From Oreohelix idahoensis (taxonomy: Eukaryota > Mollusca > Gastropoda > Stylommatophora > Oreohelicidae), in contig JAMPIV010013724.1 in NCBI GenBank assembly GCA_024509875.1, positions 302,211-366,210 on the forward strand: 64,000 nucleotides of DNA. The letters are read 5' to 3'. The translations under genes and the position numbers were made by a program. The notes beneath the pieces were generated by a model. The model was not told where the DNA came from. It saw only the letters and a program-made list of their open reading frames with translations, and did no database searches. This document shows positions 21,061-32,800 of this stretch, in pieces. The first letter of the stretch is position 1, and every line of letters begins with the position of its first letter.

Positions 21061-23299
21061 TTTTTGTTTGGTTTTGCTTATATTTAAATCTTTTTTTTTC
21101 CCATATCTTTTTTGGTGGTTTCTGTTTTTTATTCTTGCTTTTTGCTGGCGTATTCTTTTCCCACTGACTTCTCCGCGTGTCTCATTCGATATATTTTTAT
21201 CTGAAGCCAGTGGTCGTCTGTGTTTGTTTCGTAGAACTGCGTAGTGCGGGATAAATGTCGTCTTTATATTACTATTTATTGTAATAATGCCGTCTAAGAT
21301 CTGACATATCTCTTGTATAATATTTGATTTAGGATAAGAGTATCTTAGGGAAGATAAGCGAATCCCTGATGTAATTAACACCATCAATTATCTTCTCTTG
21401 TATTTACCACAGACTACCCTTCCTCACCCCGACGACATTGTAGTTCCACTCGGCTCACGTTTCACACCGACATTTGACCTCTATCTTATTCTTGAGTTTT
21501 GGAGTGTCTTGGCTCTCAGATACCTCACTCACAACATTCCTTCACACTGCTCAACAAACATGTACGAATCGTAACCGTCAACTGCCATGAGATATCTGAC
21601 TTTGTGAGATAAGCCAGATAGGGTTGGCATGTGCGGGGTTTGTTTCGGCGAGGTTGTTGAACGATTTTCGTACTCACAAGTTACAAATATCATATTAAAA
21701 AATAACACCTTTTATGTGGTTTTTAGGCTTGATTGTTTTGTAGATTTATGTTCTTGATAGGCATAATAGCATTGGGGAGGAGTGAAACTGGTACTGTGAA
21801 ATACATGTTCTAATTATTTGGGAAAGAATTCTTTGTGGTTTCCTTGAAATATGAACGCGAAGAAACTATTTACAATTATACAGACACTGTTATTAAATGA
21901 AAAGAAAAGAGTGGCCCGTGTACAATTTATGTCCTGCGGTGACCCAATGATGTCTCAAATTATGGCGACCATAAATACATTTTTTCTTTATATTTCTTTA
22001 CTGTCTTCCGCATTCTGCTTTCGTATGTCCTTCTAGTTCTTGCGCTGTGAGTGCTAAACAAAGTAGACTGCATTCCTTATGTTACGCATTAATGAGACTT
22101 GTTCACCTTACAGATCTTTCAATGAGTATATTTTCTCCCCCAGAGTCTTGTCAATTGTTATTTACTGTGTAATGAGATAAGATTTCTTAAAAAGTTCGGA
22201 AATAGATTTGTAGTCGTTATTTCATTTCTTTTCGTTATTCGTTATGCACTGCATTTTATTGTCTCATGTTTTTTTTTTCCTAATTGTAATTGTCGGGCAT
22301 GGTGAAGTCTGTAACACTTCACTCCCCTAGATCAGTTTCTGCTATAGGTCTACCTTTACCTTTTACTAACAGACGAATATGTAGAAAGGTGAGATAGATA
22401 CAGAGACACAGATAGAGAGGTCTCTCACCTGACCAACTACTATCACCTGACGTGTGGGAGGTGATGACGTGGTAAAATGCAAGCGATGATGGATGACTCT
22501 TTGCCAGTCTCAACGGACGGAATTCTACTCTTCCTGCGAATGATGAAAGTCTTATTGAGTGTTAAGATTGCTGAACACCTACCAACTCAAGCTTCCTGAA
22601 CGTGGATGTACTCTAAGGATTGCTCGCTAAGAGTTTGTCAGATCACTCTATCATCGCCCTTTTTTCTAGCAGTAACGAATGGTAGCGAGTTGTATTACTA
22701 GTGCCACCAGTAGCGAATATGAATATAGAAAGTGGGGGAGAGGTTTCCAAATTTCAAATGTTTTCCTAATGTGCTGGTTGGCCGGTTTTGTTAAATTGTG
22801 CGCCTATAAACTTATATTACATGTTTGTTTTGAAGATATTCATTTACTATTTAAACAAAGCAGCATGCAACTTATCATTTAAAGCGTATCATAACAAAAT
22901 AACTTATCGGGAGCAGGTTTGAGGGATGAGCTTGAGATCCAGAATAGGTGCTTTCCGAACCCCTATTGCCCACGCACAGATCAAACAAACAAAAAAGAAG
23001 TCAAAATACGCCACTATCATGCACCTCTAGAATCAAAATTAACTGATATTGTCATCATATCTTCTCATTCTTCCAAGTAAGTTTTGGAAGAATACAAAGC
23101 TAGAAGGGTAAGACTAGAAAGGAAAGCTATCCGACTCTTGAGTTGAAGTAATTAGGACCGATTGACCTGCACTAAAAACTGGAAGAAAATGAAAAGGGAA
23201 CGATACGGTTGGTGCTGCCCAAAAACTCAAGTTAAAGTAGGTTATCTGATACACTCAGACTAATAGACGGGAGTTTGGCAATGGTGACATCCGCTGGTG
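21061..23299. other. No gene seen
   Basis: Over 2 kb without a recognisable gene. ORFs of 60-120 codons (such as minus 21028-21387) are low-complexity and lack domains. Confidence 0.4.
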
Positions 23300-23550
23300 G
23301 TCTTAAGCATTAAACAAGGAACGCAGAGATATGACCAACGGGCTGATCACCCGTTTGCCAGTCACTTCGATTACGGAAACAACAGCAAATGGATTGATTT
23401 GCCGTTGCCCTAAAGACGCCAATAGGCGTGATGGGAAACAATGGGAAAGAAAACCTATCTGCTGTTGCCCTAAGACGCCACTAGGCGTAATGGCCACTGA
23501 CTGCTTTGACGGTCGGTGGCTAAGGACGGAAGAAGAAGAAGAAGCAGAGA
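23300..23550 (+). pseudogene. LINE 3' end, same family as 9319-9545
   Basis: TTGCCCTAAGACGCCACTAGGCG..ATGGCCACTGACTGCTTTG closely matches the LINE end near 9470-9510. A near-repeat of the same phrase, CCCTAAAGACGCCAATAGGCG, occurs upstream at about 23406, so the end appears twice in tandem. A short (GAA)n-like tail follows at 23528-23545. Confidence 0.5.
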
Positions 23551-23619
23551 TACGGTAATTCGTGAAATCCGAGAAGAAGAGAATGATAAGACGATGCAAA
23601 ATGCAGTGCAACAAGCTTT

Positions 23620-24420
23620 GTTAAGCACTACAGGAAACGGCCCAAATTACAAATCTGTCGCGAGCGATAATTGCGGCCAGTGGACTACATAGGAAGGAGT
23701 TCTGCAGCAGTCTTTGACATGGGATGGTATATGGCGCCTCTAAGACTCGAATTCATTATCAGATCAATGTCCGATCTTCCACCATCGTCCGCGAACCTTG
23801 TGAAATGGGAAAATCCGATGATGCTTGGTGCCCCTTATGTCCAGAAAATTAAAACTGGAACATTTACTCTCAGCTTGCAAGGTGTCGCTAGAACAAGGGC
23901 GATAAACACGATGACCCATCAGTAAATAAATTAGCTATCTGCTACAACAGACATGGCAAGGTTGCAGGCGAAAAGGAAAATCCGGCGTTGTGTTAAGAAT
24001 ACTTACTTCCTGAGAGCAGGAAAGTCAAACCAAACATTCGTGTACCAACTATTTTTGATAACGCAAAATGGCTGAGAGATGGCAACAGACCTATACGAGC
24101 GAGAAATATATTCAAAAATCAATAAGAAGTTTCGTAGACGACCAGATGTAGTGTTTTACTATTCGTTGTTGCTCCAGATTATGATGACACAGCTGACAAT
24201 GATCCTTTTAGATCCAGATTAGATGAGTGGCATGCATTCAAAGTACAGCTGTAGCCAAATATGATCACCTGGTCACTGAGCTGAGACATGAGGGGTTTAC
24301 GGCAATAGTCATAGTTGTAGAAGTAGATGAAAGTTATCTAATCATCGCCTCAGTATATGATCTACTGAAATAAGTATCCCTGTAGGAACAATCAAGGTCA
24401 AGGTCATTAACAAGGCTTGG
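23620..24420 (+). pseudogene. Degenerate R2-like LINE (restriction-like endonuclease type)
   Basis: Scattered over the plus-strand frames are phrases typical of the C-terminal half of R2-like ORFs: TWDGIWRL near 23717; EHLLSACKVSLEQGR near 23862, where a zinc-finger-like His/Cys cluster is expected; RPDVV near 24139; a YDDTADNDPFRSRLDE stretch; and KYDHLVTELRHEGFTA near 24258. In R2-group LINEs the RPD..D..K region is the restriction-like endonuclease. Frame changes and stops between every block show a dead copy; the RT region is absent. A 55-bp piece (23625-23680) recurs at 26803-26858. Confidence 0.55.
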
Positions 24421-24569
24421 CTGTACTGCGGAAAAGCATCGTGCTGGCTGGAACAACAGCAATGGGCTTTAGAATTCAGAACAGTAATTTATATACAACA
24501 AAACTGTTAGTCTCACAATAGCAGAATGTTGGCAGATGGATAAAACCAAAAGGGAATTTGGAAGTCGCA

Positions 24570-24702
24570 ACCAAAGTAGAGTGGGTTCAATTCCCAGCGC
24601 ACTCAAATAATCGCGACTGGCACTTGGCAGTCATGACCTAAGCGGTCGCACTCTCCTTGAAGTGTAAAGGAGATAAAGAGCAAAAGTAAAAAAAAAAAAA
24701 CG
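24570..24702 (+). repeat. tRNA-like SINE fragment with A-tail
   Basis: GAGTGGGTTCAATTCCCAGC is a good box-B-like element. It is followed by GGCAGTCATGACCTAAGCGG and ends in a run of 12 A at about 24690. The head before box B is eroded. Confidence 0.5.
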
Positions 24703-24731
24703 TGTTCTAAAGCGGAGACACTTCTGATGAT

Positions 24732-24813
24732 CATGTAGCTAGCTTCATGTTATAACGCTCTACATAGATTTACATGTAGCTAGCTTCATGTTATAACGCT
24801 CTACATAGATTTA
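24732..24813. repeat. 41-bp perfect tandem duplication
   Basis: CATGTAGCTAGCTTCATGTT... (41 bp) at 24732-24772 is repeated exactly at 24773-24813, just upstream of the LINE fragment. Confidence 0.92.
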
Positions 24814-24889
24814 CCAATAATAACATGTTTATTAGCTCTAATAACAACTTATTTTACACTAATTACGTTTTTATAGTAAAGTAATAGAA

Positions 24890-25790
24890 GTTTTTGGAAT
24901 AGCTATTGATTGGGTTATGAGAAACTATATCCACAATGAACAATTAGGTATAAAATGGACAAATGGAAAATTCCTGGGGTATCTGGATTTTGCAGATGAT
25001 TTAGCATTCTTAAGTTTAACACCCAGACAATCCCAAGAAAAAGTAAATAATCTGTGTCATCTCTCGGTTAAAATAGGTCTCCAAATAAATGCCTCTAAAA
25101 CTAAAGTTATGAACTTTTCTACCGAGACCTTTAATATCATCCTGAACGGGGAAAAACTACAGAAAGTTGAAAGTTTCAATTATTTAGGCAGTAAAATGAC
25201 TCAGGATGGTGACACAACAAGAGAAATTCATACTAGAATTGCTTTGGCAGCTAGCGCCTTCAATAGATTATCTAACATTTGGAAATTACGATCACTGAAT
25301 ATACATACCAAGCTTCGTCTGTTTAGTTCAAATGTTATCTCAGTGTTAACATACGGCTGTGAAAGTTGGAAAATAACAAAATCATTGGAGAACAAGCTGA
25401 ATACATTCGAGAACAAATGTCTTAGAAAACTCATGAACATCAGTTGGAAAGAATTCAAGACTAATCGACAAATAAGAGAAGACTAGGCAGAAATATGTCT
25501 CCGACTATATAAGGAAAAGACGATGGTTATATATCGGTCATGTCCTACGAATGCAAAACAACAGAATACCACTGCAGGCGCTCACTTGGGTTCCTGAGGG
25601 TAAGAGGAAAAAAAGGAAGACCAAAAGAAACACTTAGAAGAACAATAATAAGAGAAGGAAGAACGTTGGGATTAAATAATGTGCAAGAGCTAAGAGGAGT
25701 GGCGTCACAACGAACAACGTGGAGAGCACTGGTTTCTGCCTTATGCGCCGTGTTTGGTGCTTAAAGAATTTATTATTATTATTATTAATA
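24890..25790 (+). pseudogene. RTE-like LINE, 3' part of ORF2
   Basis: The plus-strand frame beginning near 24890 (AIDWVMRNYI) encodes the end of an RT: YLDFADDLAFLS at about 24978 is the catalytic FADD box, followed by VKIGLQINASKTKVM, FNYLGSKMTQDGD, TKLRLFSSNVISVLTYGCESW and CLRKLMNI. A stop and frame change near 25486 separate it from the last part (25540-25764), with GKKGRPKETLRRTI and TTWRALVSAL. The tail is (ATT)n at 25771-25789. The upstream RT motifs and endonuclease are missing. It resembles the LINE split at 55461-60308, where the FADD box is also preceded by AIDWVM. Confidence 0.8.
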
Positions 25791-26590
25791 GAAGTGTTAT
25801 CGGGGAAGGGGGGGGGGGGAGAATCCCGCAATATTTTCTTTTTTCACATTTTCTCTCTTTTTTGCGCCATCATCGACATCACTTCAACCAGCGTCATTAT
25901 CCACGTCAACCATGTTTCTGTCATCGTCGTCATCATCTTTGGCTACCTCATCCTCGTCGTGTTTATTGTTTCACATCAACAGTACCACTAGCAAACTAGC
26001 AAATTAGTTAACTTATGTCGACAGAGGCAGAGAAGATGATTGGACGATGCGAAAATCAGCAGCATGATTCATACAGTGAGTGACAACCATTGTCGTGGAA
26101 ATCTCTCTAGCCCTTGGCAACCAAAGCTTGGCTCAGGTAAACTCTTCTCTCTGGCTCCAGTTCCCATTAAAGATTTATTTGTTCCTTATGAAGCCTGCCA
26201 TACTCTATGTAGCTCTTAATTCGGCAGTGCGAGATAGTGTGGAGATTCCATCAAGAGGGCTTACCGGCACTTCCGGTTCATATTTTTGGGCAGACGACCT
26301 CTCTTCTGTAAACCGAATTAAGACTGGCGTAAACAGTTTACGCAGGAACGTCATTTGTGCCCACCGAGCAGAGGCAGCCTGGTTCACATTCCGTCTCAAA
26401 TTGGCGCAAACGCACACACGGACACACATATATCTACACACACCAAGATCAGGGGCGTGGTTGCTGTACGACTTGGTAGTGGGCTCTTAAAAAACGGGCT
26501 GAGTCAGCCTATGCAGCAGTGTACCAAAGATTCTGGTCATAGCCCGAATAACACCATCATAAGGGTGTGTCCGCCGAAGGTTAAGAGGTA
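25791..26590. other. No gene seen
   Basis: Contains a G run near 25808 and a CA-rich patch near 26410. The ORF 26080-26490 has no domain I recognise. Confidence 0.35.
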
Positions 26591-26594
26591 GGGA

Positions 26595-26638
26595 TGGGGG
26601 GGGGGGGGGGGAGAGAGAGAGAGAGAGAGAGAGAGAGG
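26595..26638. repeat. Poly-G/(GA)n microsatellite
   Basis: About 16 G followed by a GA dinucleotide run. Confidence 0.95.
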
Positions 26639-26802
26639 CGTAATGTGTCTTCAACGTTTTGCCGTTAAGCGTAACCACGCGAGGAAAAATACTTCAATAT
26701 TTTAGTCGTATTCGATTGCCGACTGGCCAGGGTGTGTCACAGTTAAGTTCCATGCAGGGACTGAGCCCGATCTATCGCATTAAGAAATCCATCGAGTTAA
26801 CT

Positions 26803-26858
26803 AGTACACTACAGGAAACGTCCCAAATTACAAATCTGACGCGAGCGATAATTGTTGG
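26803..26858 (+). repeat. Fragment shared with the R2-like remnant
   Basis: CACTACAGGAAACG.CCCAAATTACAAATCTG.CGCGAGCG (mismatches as dots) matches 23625-23680. Only this short piece is shared. Confidence 0.55.
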
Positions 26859-26879
26859 ATCTATGTTTCAAGAGATCAA

Positions 26880-27090
26880 CACAAGTGCCTGTTACAGCTG
26901 CATGCTTCCTAGCATCGCTCGCAAACCCATGCTATATCTCTATCCCAGAGAATAAGCAACGCTCACGGGCACAAGATATAGCGCGACGTTCCAGCTATGT
27001 TTCATGGCGTCACTCACAAACACCTGTTATAGCTTTATGTTACAGCGCAACGCTCGCGGGCACCAGCCATAGCTCCTTGTTCCGCTGAGA
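26880..27090. repeat. Degenerate tandem repeat region
   Basis: Phrases such as AACGCTC.CGGGCAC, CCTGTTA.AGCT and TATAGC recur irregularly (for example near 26958 and 27047, and 26887 and 27022). The spacing suggests diverged units of roughly 65-70 or 135 bp. Not coding. Confidence 0.4.
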
Positions 27091-27197
27091 AGTCACAGAA
27101 CCCATATGGTAATGTTAACTTAGCCCTAGGTTTAAAATGCGTTACCTTTTATATGAGATGTACGGGCCCCCAAATAACGCATGGGAGCATGAGAGAA

Positions 27198-27328
<131 letters not shown>

Positions 27329-28793
27329 AAACGCAGAAAATTATTAACATTTCTCAAAGCCGCATGTTATTCACTTCTACATTTTGTTTTAAACTTGTGT
27401 AGCAATTAAAGATGGCAGGCTCCCATAGGCGTGCAAGCGATTCAATTATTTGTGCATTCATTTTCACGTCCACTTGTCTTCGCAGCTGTCATTACCTACA
27501 CATGGTCTACGATCACTCCATTCCTGCCTAACATCCCACTTTCTTCAGCACCGCCCATGAAACAGCATGCATCCTTCTTGTTAACTTCAGACTCTATCAA
27601 ATCACAGACATATAGTAGGCCAAGGTTTTTGGGGACAGTGACGTCAAATCTGACAAGGTAAAATTAGAACCGAGGTAAAGAGGAATATCTAGGTCCCAAG
27701 TGGGCAATAGGAATTTGAGTCGAGCCACAGGTGTGGCGAACTTCATGATTTATTCGCCATATCAATAACAGAAGGTTCCTCCCTCGTTTCATTAAATGGG
27801 ATCTTCAGACTCCGCATGGTGTCGCGGGTTGTCTCCCCTGTTCTGCAGTAGTGGTCCAATAATGGCCAAAATTCGGGTAAAAGGAATGAGGTTTTTTTTT
27901 TTTTAACAAAGATAACAACCTTCGCTCAAGATTAGTCTTGGCATAAATATAAATGGAAGATTAGTTCTTCTATTTCAGGGAATCCTAAATGGATTTCTAG
28001 AATGGCAAGTATAACAACTGAGCCATCTAAGTTTGTTATAAACTTTGTATTCTTATTCCCCTTCTGTGAGAAATATATGCTTTGACTCGTATTTTATGAG
28101 CCGACAGCTGAAGGTGATTCAGCAAAATAGTAATTATATTTGGCTCTGTATATGGTATTTTTTGTAATGAGTCATACGAGTGGAGATATAAAATTCACTT
28201 AAACAGTTGATATATTCCAACTATGGATTTATATTTACATAGATAACAAGAGATTTATTTATGAAATATTTGATTAACAGGGTTAAAATGAATAAAATTG
28301 ATTTGTCAAGAACAAAGTATGAATTGTGTATCATCCTCAGTAAATATCAATTTGTGGTGGAATTTTAACAAATAGCGTCTATATTCTGTGCCAGTCTTTT
28401 TACGTAACTGGCAATGGTTCTTGTTGACTGCTGGTTCCGAAACTGCTGATTCCTTCTCAAGTCAGGAGTCGAGTGGTTTAGTAGCACCATCTTCCTGGTG
28501 GTGCTTGAGTAACTGCCCAGGTTGCCTCTTAGAATGTCCTATATACCCGTCTGTTATATATAGTATATGACAGTGAATGACGAGGCTGTTGTAAAACTGG
28601 TAAAAACAAATATATAAATTAAACAATAAAATGGTATGAAATCAGTTTTACAAGTTAACGGTACACTGGTTTCTGGTTTTACGATTTTCTTGCATTATTA
28701 TTGTTCTCGTTTCGCTCAGCACCGTTGTTCCATCTGCTTGTATTGCTCATTTGGTGTGTTCTTCTGTTTTAGGAGAATGCAAATGCATCATAT
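27329..28793. other. No gene seen
   Basis: Short ORFs (27431-27661, 28388-28570) lack recognisable domains. A T run lies at 27891-27904. Confidence 0.35.
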
Positions 28794-28863
28794 TCACACA
28801 TACACACAAACACACACTTATACGCACACACACATACATATACTGTATATATATATATATATA
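28794..28863. repeat. (CA)n/(TA)n microsatellite
   Basis: Imperfect CA repeats followed by TA repeats. Confidence 0.93.
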
Positions 28864-29886
28864 GTTAGAAAGGTTAGCGTAAGAAATATAAATACCATGA
28901 TGTTATAATCATTCACTCCCTGCTCCCTATGGAACCTGTGGCTACCTCTGGAATTGGCTCCTTGTGAGGAAACCCGCGCGAAGCAGTCACCAGCTCTTGC
29001 AGTGGTGGTTTATGTGGCAAGTTATTTTATATGATGAGGTTGGCAGCTTCGCATGCAACTGTACATCAGTAAGTAATTCTTACACGTCAAATGAAAATAA
29101 AAAGTAGGAAAATATAAATGTTACAACATATCCCAAAATATGTGGTTACGTGTTCAGACTTTGTTACATAGAATGGCTGTAGTAAGTATTGCAACCTATT
29201 TAAGAGGCAGTATTTTAACGTGAGATAAAAATAGTGGTTATGTTACATTATTTGCTTTTAACACAAGGCAGATTTATAGGGGTCGAAATTTCAAAGGCTT
29301 TACCGAATACTGGTTCTGGCAAGGTTACACAAGCTGATACTTATTCTGGCCCTAATTACTGCCGATAAGATCTTCTATCTGTTACCTTCTGGGCTGGTGT
29401 CCGTGATAAGGATTGGAGTAAGCAGCGGGGAAACATCAAAACACGCTACGTTTTAAAGTTGAAATTTTGCCCACGCATTAATGTCGCTTTCTGGGTTCTG
29501 TTGGGTGAAACCCAATCATAATTAAGTTTACGTCATATTCAAATTTTAAACCAACCACGAGTAAGTCGTCTGATTTTAGTAAACCCTCTCTTTACTCATC
29601 CCCATGAAAATGATGGCACAGCCATATAAGGTAATGCCACTTAAGTGTTACATTTACCCGAAACATTATATATACGGCCTGCCTTAATTATTAAATATGA
29701 TAAATCTTCTCCAAGGTTGCATTCTCTTCCCAACGCCGTTTATCACGACAAGCCATCTTGCTTAAGATCGTTAAGGGACTTGCCGGAAATTGTTACGTGG
29801 TATGTCAGGTGTCCAGACTGACAAAACCAAGACAACATTGGAAGTTGAATTTTTCTGCAAGTCATGTCCAAGAATTAAACATTCGT
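28864..29886. other. No gene seen
   Basis: Unassigned sequence upstream of the RTE insertion. Confidence 0.35.
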
Positions 29887-29898
29887 TTTCTTAAATAA

Positions 29899-32800
29899 AA
29901 ATCCGCCTATGCCGGTCCCAAGCCCGGATGAAAAAGGAGGAGGGCGGCCTGCATGGAGGTCGTAAGGAGGCAGCCCCTCCACCATGCAAAGGCACAACAG
30001 GCCAATCACCTGTTTGCTTTAAACCATGATTACGAGTAACACAAGAGAGAAAACCGGACTGATTCTAAAGGCGACGAACTGGAACGGACTACGGACTACG
30101 ACTTATGGAACATGGAACACAAGAAGTATAAATGGGAAGGAAGAGGAGCTGGTGGAAGAGATGAGGAAAGCAAAACTAGAAATCCTGGCTACAACGGAAA
30201 CAAAGAAAAAAGGACAAGGAGTCATGGATCTCAATGGCAACACGCTGCTCTACAGTGGTGTACCCATATCCGAAAGAGCTAAAGGGGGTGTGGGTTGCAT
30301 TGTGGCCCAAAATCAAAAAGATAGTATCAAGGGGTGGAACTTTGTCTCAGAGCGCATTATGGTTGTGAAACTAAAAGAAGGAGAAACCATAGTCAACCTG
30401 GTCATAGTGTATGGGCCAAATGAGGATGAGAGAGCAGAGGTCAAGGAGGAATTCTTCGAGCTGCTTCAAAGGACAGTGGATGACTGCCTAGATGAAGTTA
30501 TCATGCTCGGAGATTTTAATGCCAGAGTTGGAAATGACCATGCTAGATGGGGTGGAGTTATCGGAAGATATGGAGAAGATACTCTCAATGACAATGGAAA
30601 GCGACTCCTTAGATTCTGCAGTGAGCAGAATCTGATCATTACAAACACAAAGTTCCCCCATAAGCGCATACATGCATACGCTAGATGTGAACCAACAAAG
30701 AATGAGAAGTCAGTGATCGACTATGCCATTGTTCGGAGAAGCTCATTCAAATATGTCCGAGATGCAAGAGTCTGGAGGGGGCCAGAGATTGGAAGTGATC
30801 ACTACCTTCTAACAATCAAACGAACAACTGAAAGAGTTGCTCAGCCTAGGAACTGCTCAACATCACGCAAGAAACGAAATAACCGAGCAGGAGAAATGAG
30901 CATTAGGACCTACAAGCTGAGAGAGCCAGAAATTAAGACCAGATATCAGGGGCTTATTGCTGCATTGGTGAGCAACACAGAAGAACAACCTGATGACTTG
31001 GAAACCCTCTGGATTAAATTCAAGGATATCATAAAGACAGCTGCTGCAGAAGCATGTGGAGAAGTCCGACTTGGGAACCAGAGAAAGAGGACACCTTGGT
31101 GGACAGAGGAAGTCAAAGAGAAAATAAGAGAGAAGAAAATGGCATGGAAACAATACTTAGGAGCTAAAAACACAACAGGACAAATGGAAAAATATAGAGA
31201 ATATGTGACACTCAGAACAGAAGTAAAGAACAAAGTGCTAGCAGCAAAACAGAAGTCCTGGGAAGAATTTGGAGAAAAGCTAGAAAAAGATGCACAAGAA
31301 AACCAGAAATTGTTCTATAAGACCCTAAAGAACATGAGGAAGGAAAAACAATGCCCTCTCAAATTTATAAAGGACAAGCAAGGCAAATTGCTTACTGCCC
31401 CGAAGGAAGTAATGGAAAGATGGAAAGAATATTTCTCAGAACTCCTTGATGGTGAGCAAGGTAAAACATCAGAAATGATAACCACTAGCACAGAAGAGGA
31501 AACCAATGGTGATGAAGATGACATAAAGATGGAAGAACTGAAGGCAGCACTGGAGAAAATCAAGATGGGCAAAGCAGCAGGGCATGATGGTATAACACCA
31601 GAAATGGTTAAGTACATGGGAGCATCAGGCGACCTGTTACTCTTAAGGGTCCTACAGGCAGCATGGTGCAACAAGACCATACCAAAGGATTGGGAGATCG
31701 CCATCATAACACCAATTTTCAAAAAAGGTGACAATCGACAGTGTGGAAACCATAGAGGCATATCCCTTCTCAGTGTCCCTGGAAAAATCTACTCTAGAAT
31801 CCTAGAGCAGAGACTCCGACGCCTAGCTGAGCCACAATTGGATGAGGTCCAGTGCGGATTCCGAGCAAACCGAAGTACTCAAGACCTAATCTTCACACTC
31901 AGACAGCTGAGTGAAAAGGCCCTTGAGTATAAGAGTGAGATCCATCTTTGTTTCATAGATCTGGAAAAGGCGTTTGACAGGGTCCCTTGGAGCAAACTTT
32001 GGGACTGCTTGGCAAGGAAGAATATTCCAGCACCTCTGATTCATGCTATACAGAGCTTCTACAAGTCTTGCAGAAATTATGTGAGGACAGCAAACCATAA
32101 GTCAGAAGAGTTCAGGACCACCACTGGTGTAAGACAAGGTGATATCCTATCACCTTACCTCTTCATACTCCTTATGGACGATGTCATCAAGGCATGTAAG
32201 GAGAGAACAAGAAAGTATTCAGTGGGGTACTGGAAGATGAGGCAGGTCTATATTTCAGAGCTGGCATTTGCTGATGATGTTGCCCTGATTGCTAAATCAG
32301 AGGCACATCTCCAATCCAACCTGCAAGTCTGGAAGGAAGAGCTGGAGAAGAGAGGGATGGTCATAAGCAGCTCTAAAACAATATCCATGGTGATATCACG
32401 AGAAGAAAGAAGACATCAGATTAAGCTGGGAGAACAGGTCCTGGAGCAGGTCGACCACTTTAAATACCTCGGAGCTATTATAGACCGAAAGGGAGGCATC
32501 AAAGAAGAGTTGGCCACTCGAAAAGCAGCAGCTGGGAGACTTTTTCAGGCCATAAATCGAGGATTCCTCAGCAAGAGAGAGGTTGGTAAGAAAACAAAGA
32601 TGGCTGTATACCGCTCCACCTATGTCCCAGTCTTAACATATGGATGCGAGTCATGGGCAATGACTACAACCCATAAAAGCCAGATCCAAACCTCAGAAAT
32701 GAGATATCTGAGGAAGGTGGTTGAAGTAACAAGAAGAGACATGGTACGCAACCAGACGATACGTCAAGGCCTTAAATCCTACCCCCTGCAGACCCAAGTA

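Noticed and set aside
29899..29980. An HDV-like ribozyme at the RTE start
   Set aside because: Some pairings exist, but the spacing does not fit: there is no room for a P4 stem and catalytic strand between the closing strands of the candidate P1 and P2. Kept only as a test in the findings.
30466..31761. Minus-strand ORFs (61-148 codons) under the RTE gene
   Set aside because: Shadows of the intact plus-strand LINE ORF.
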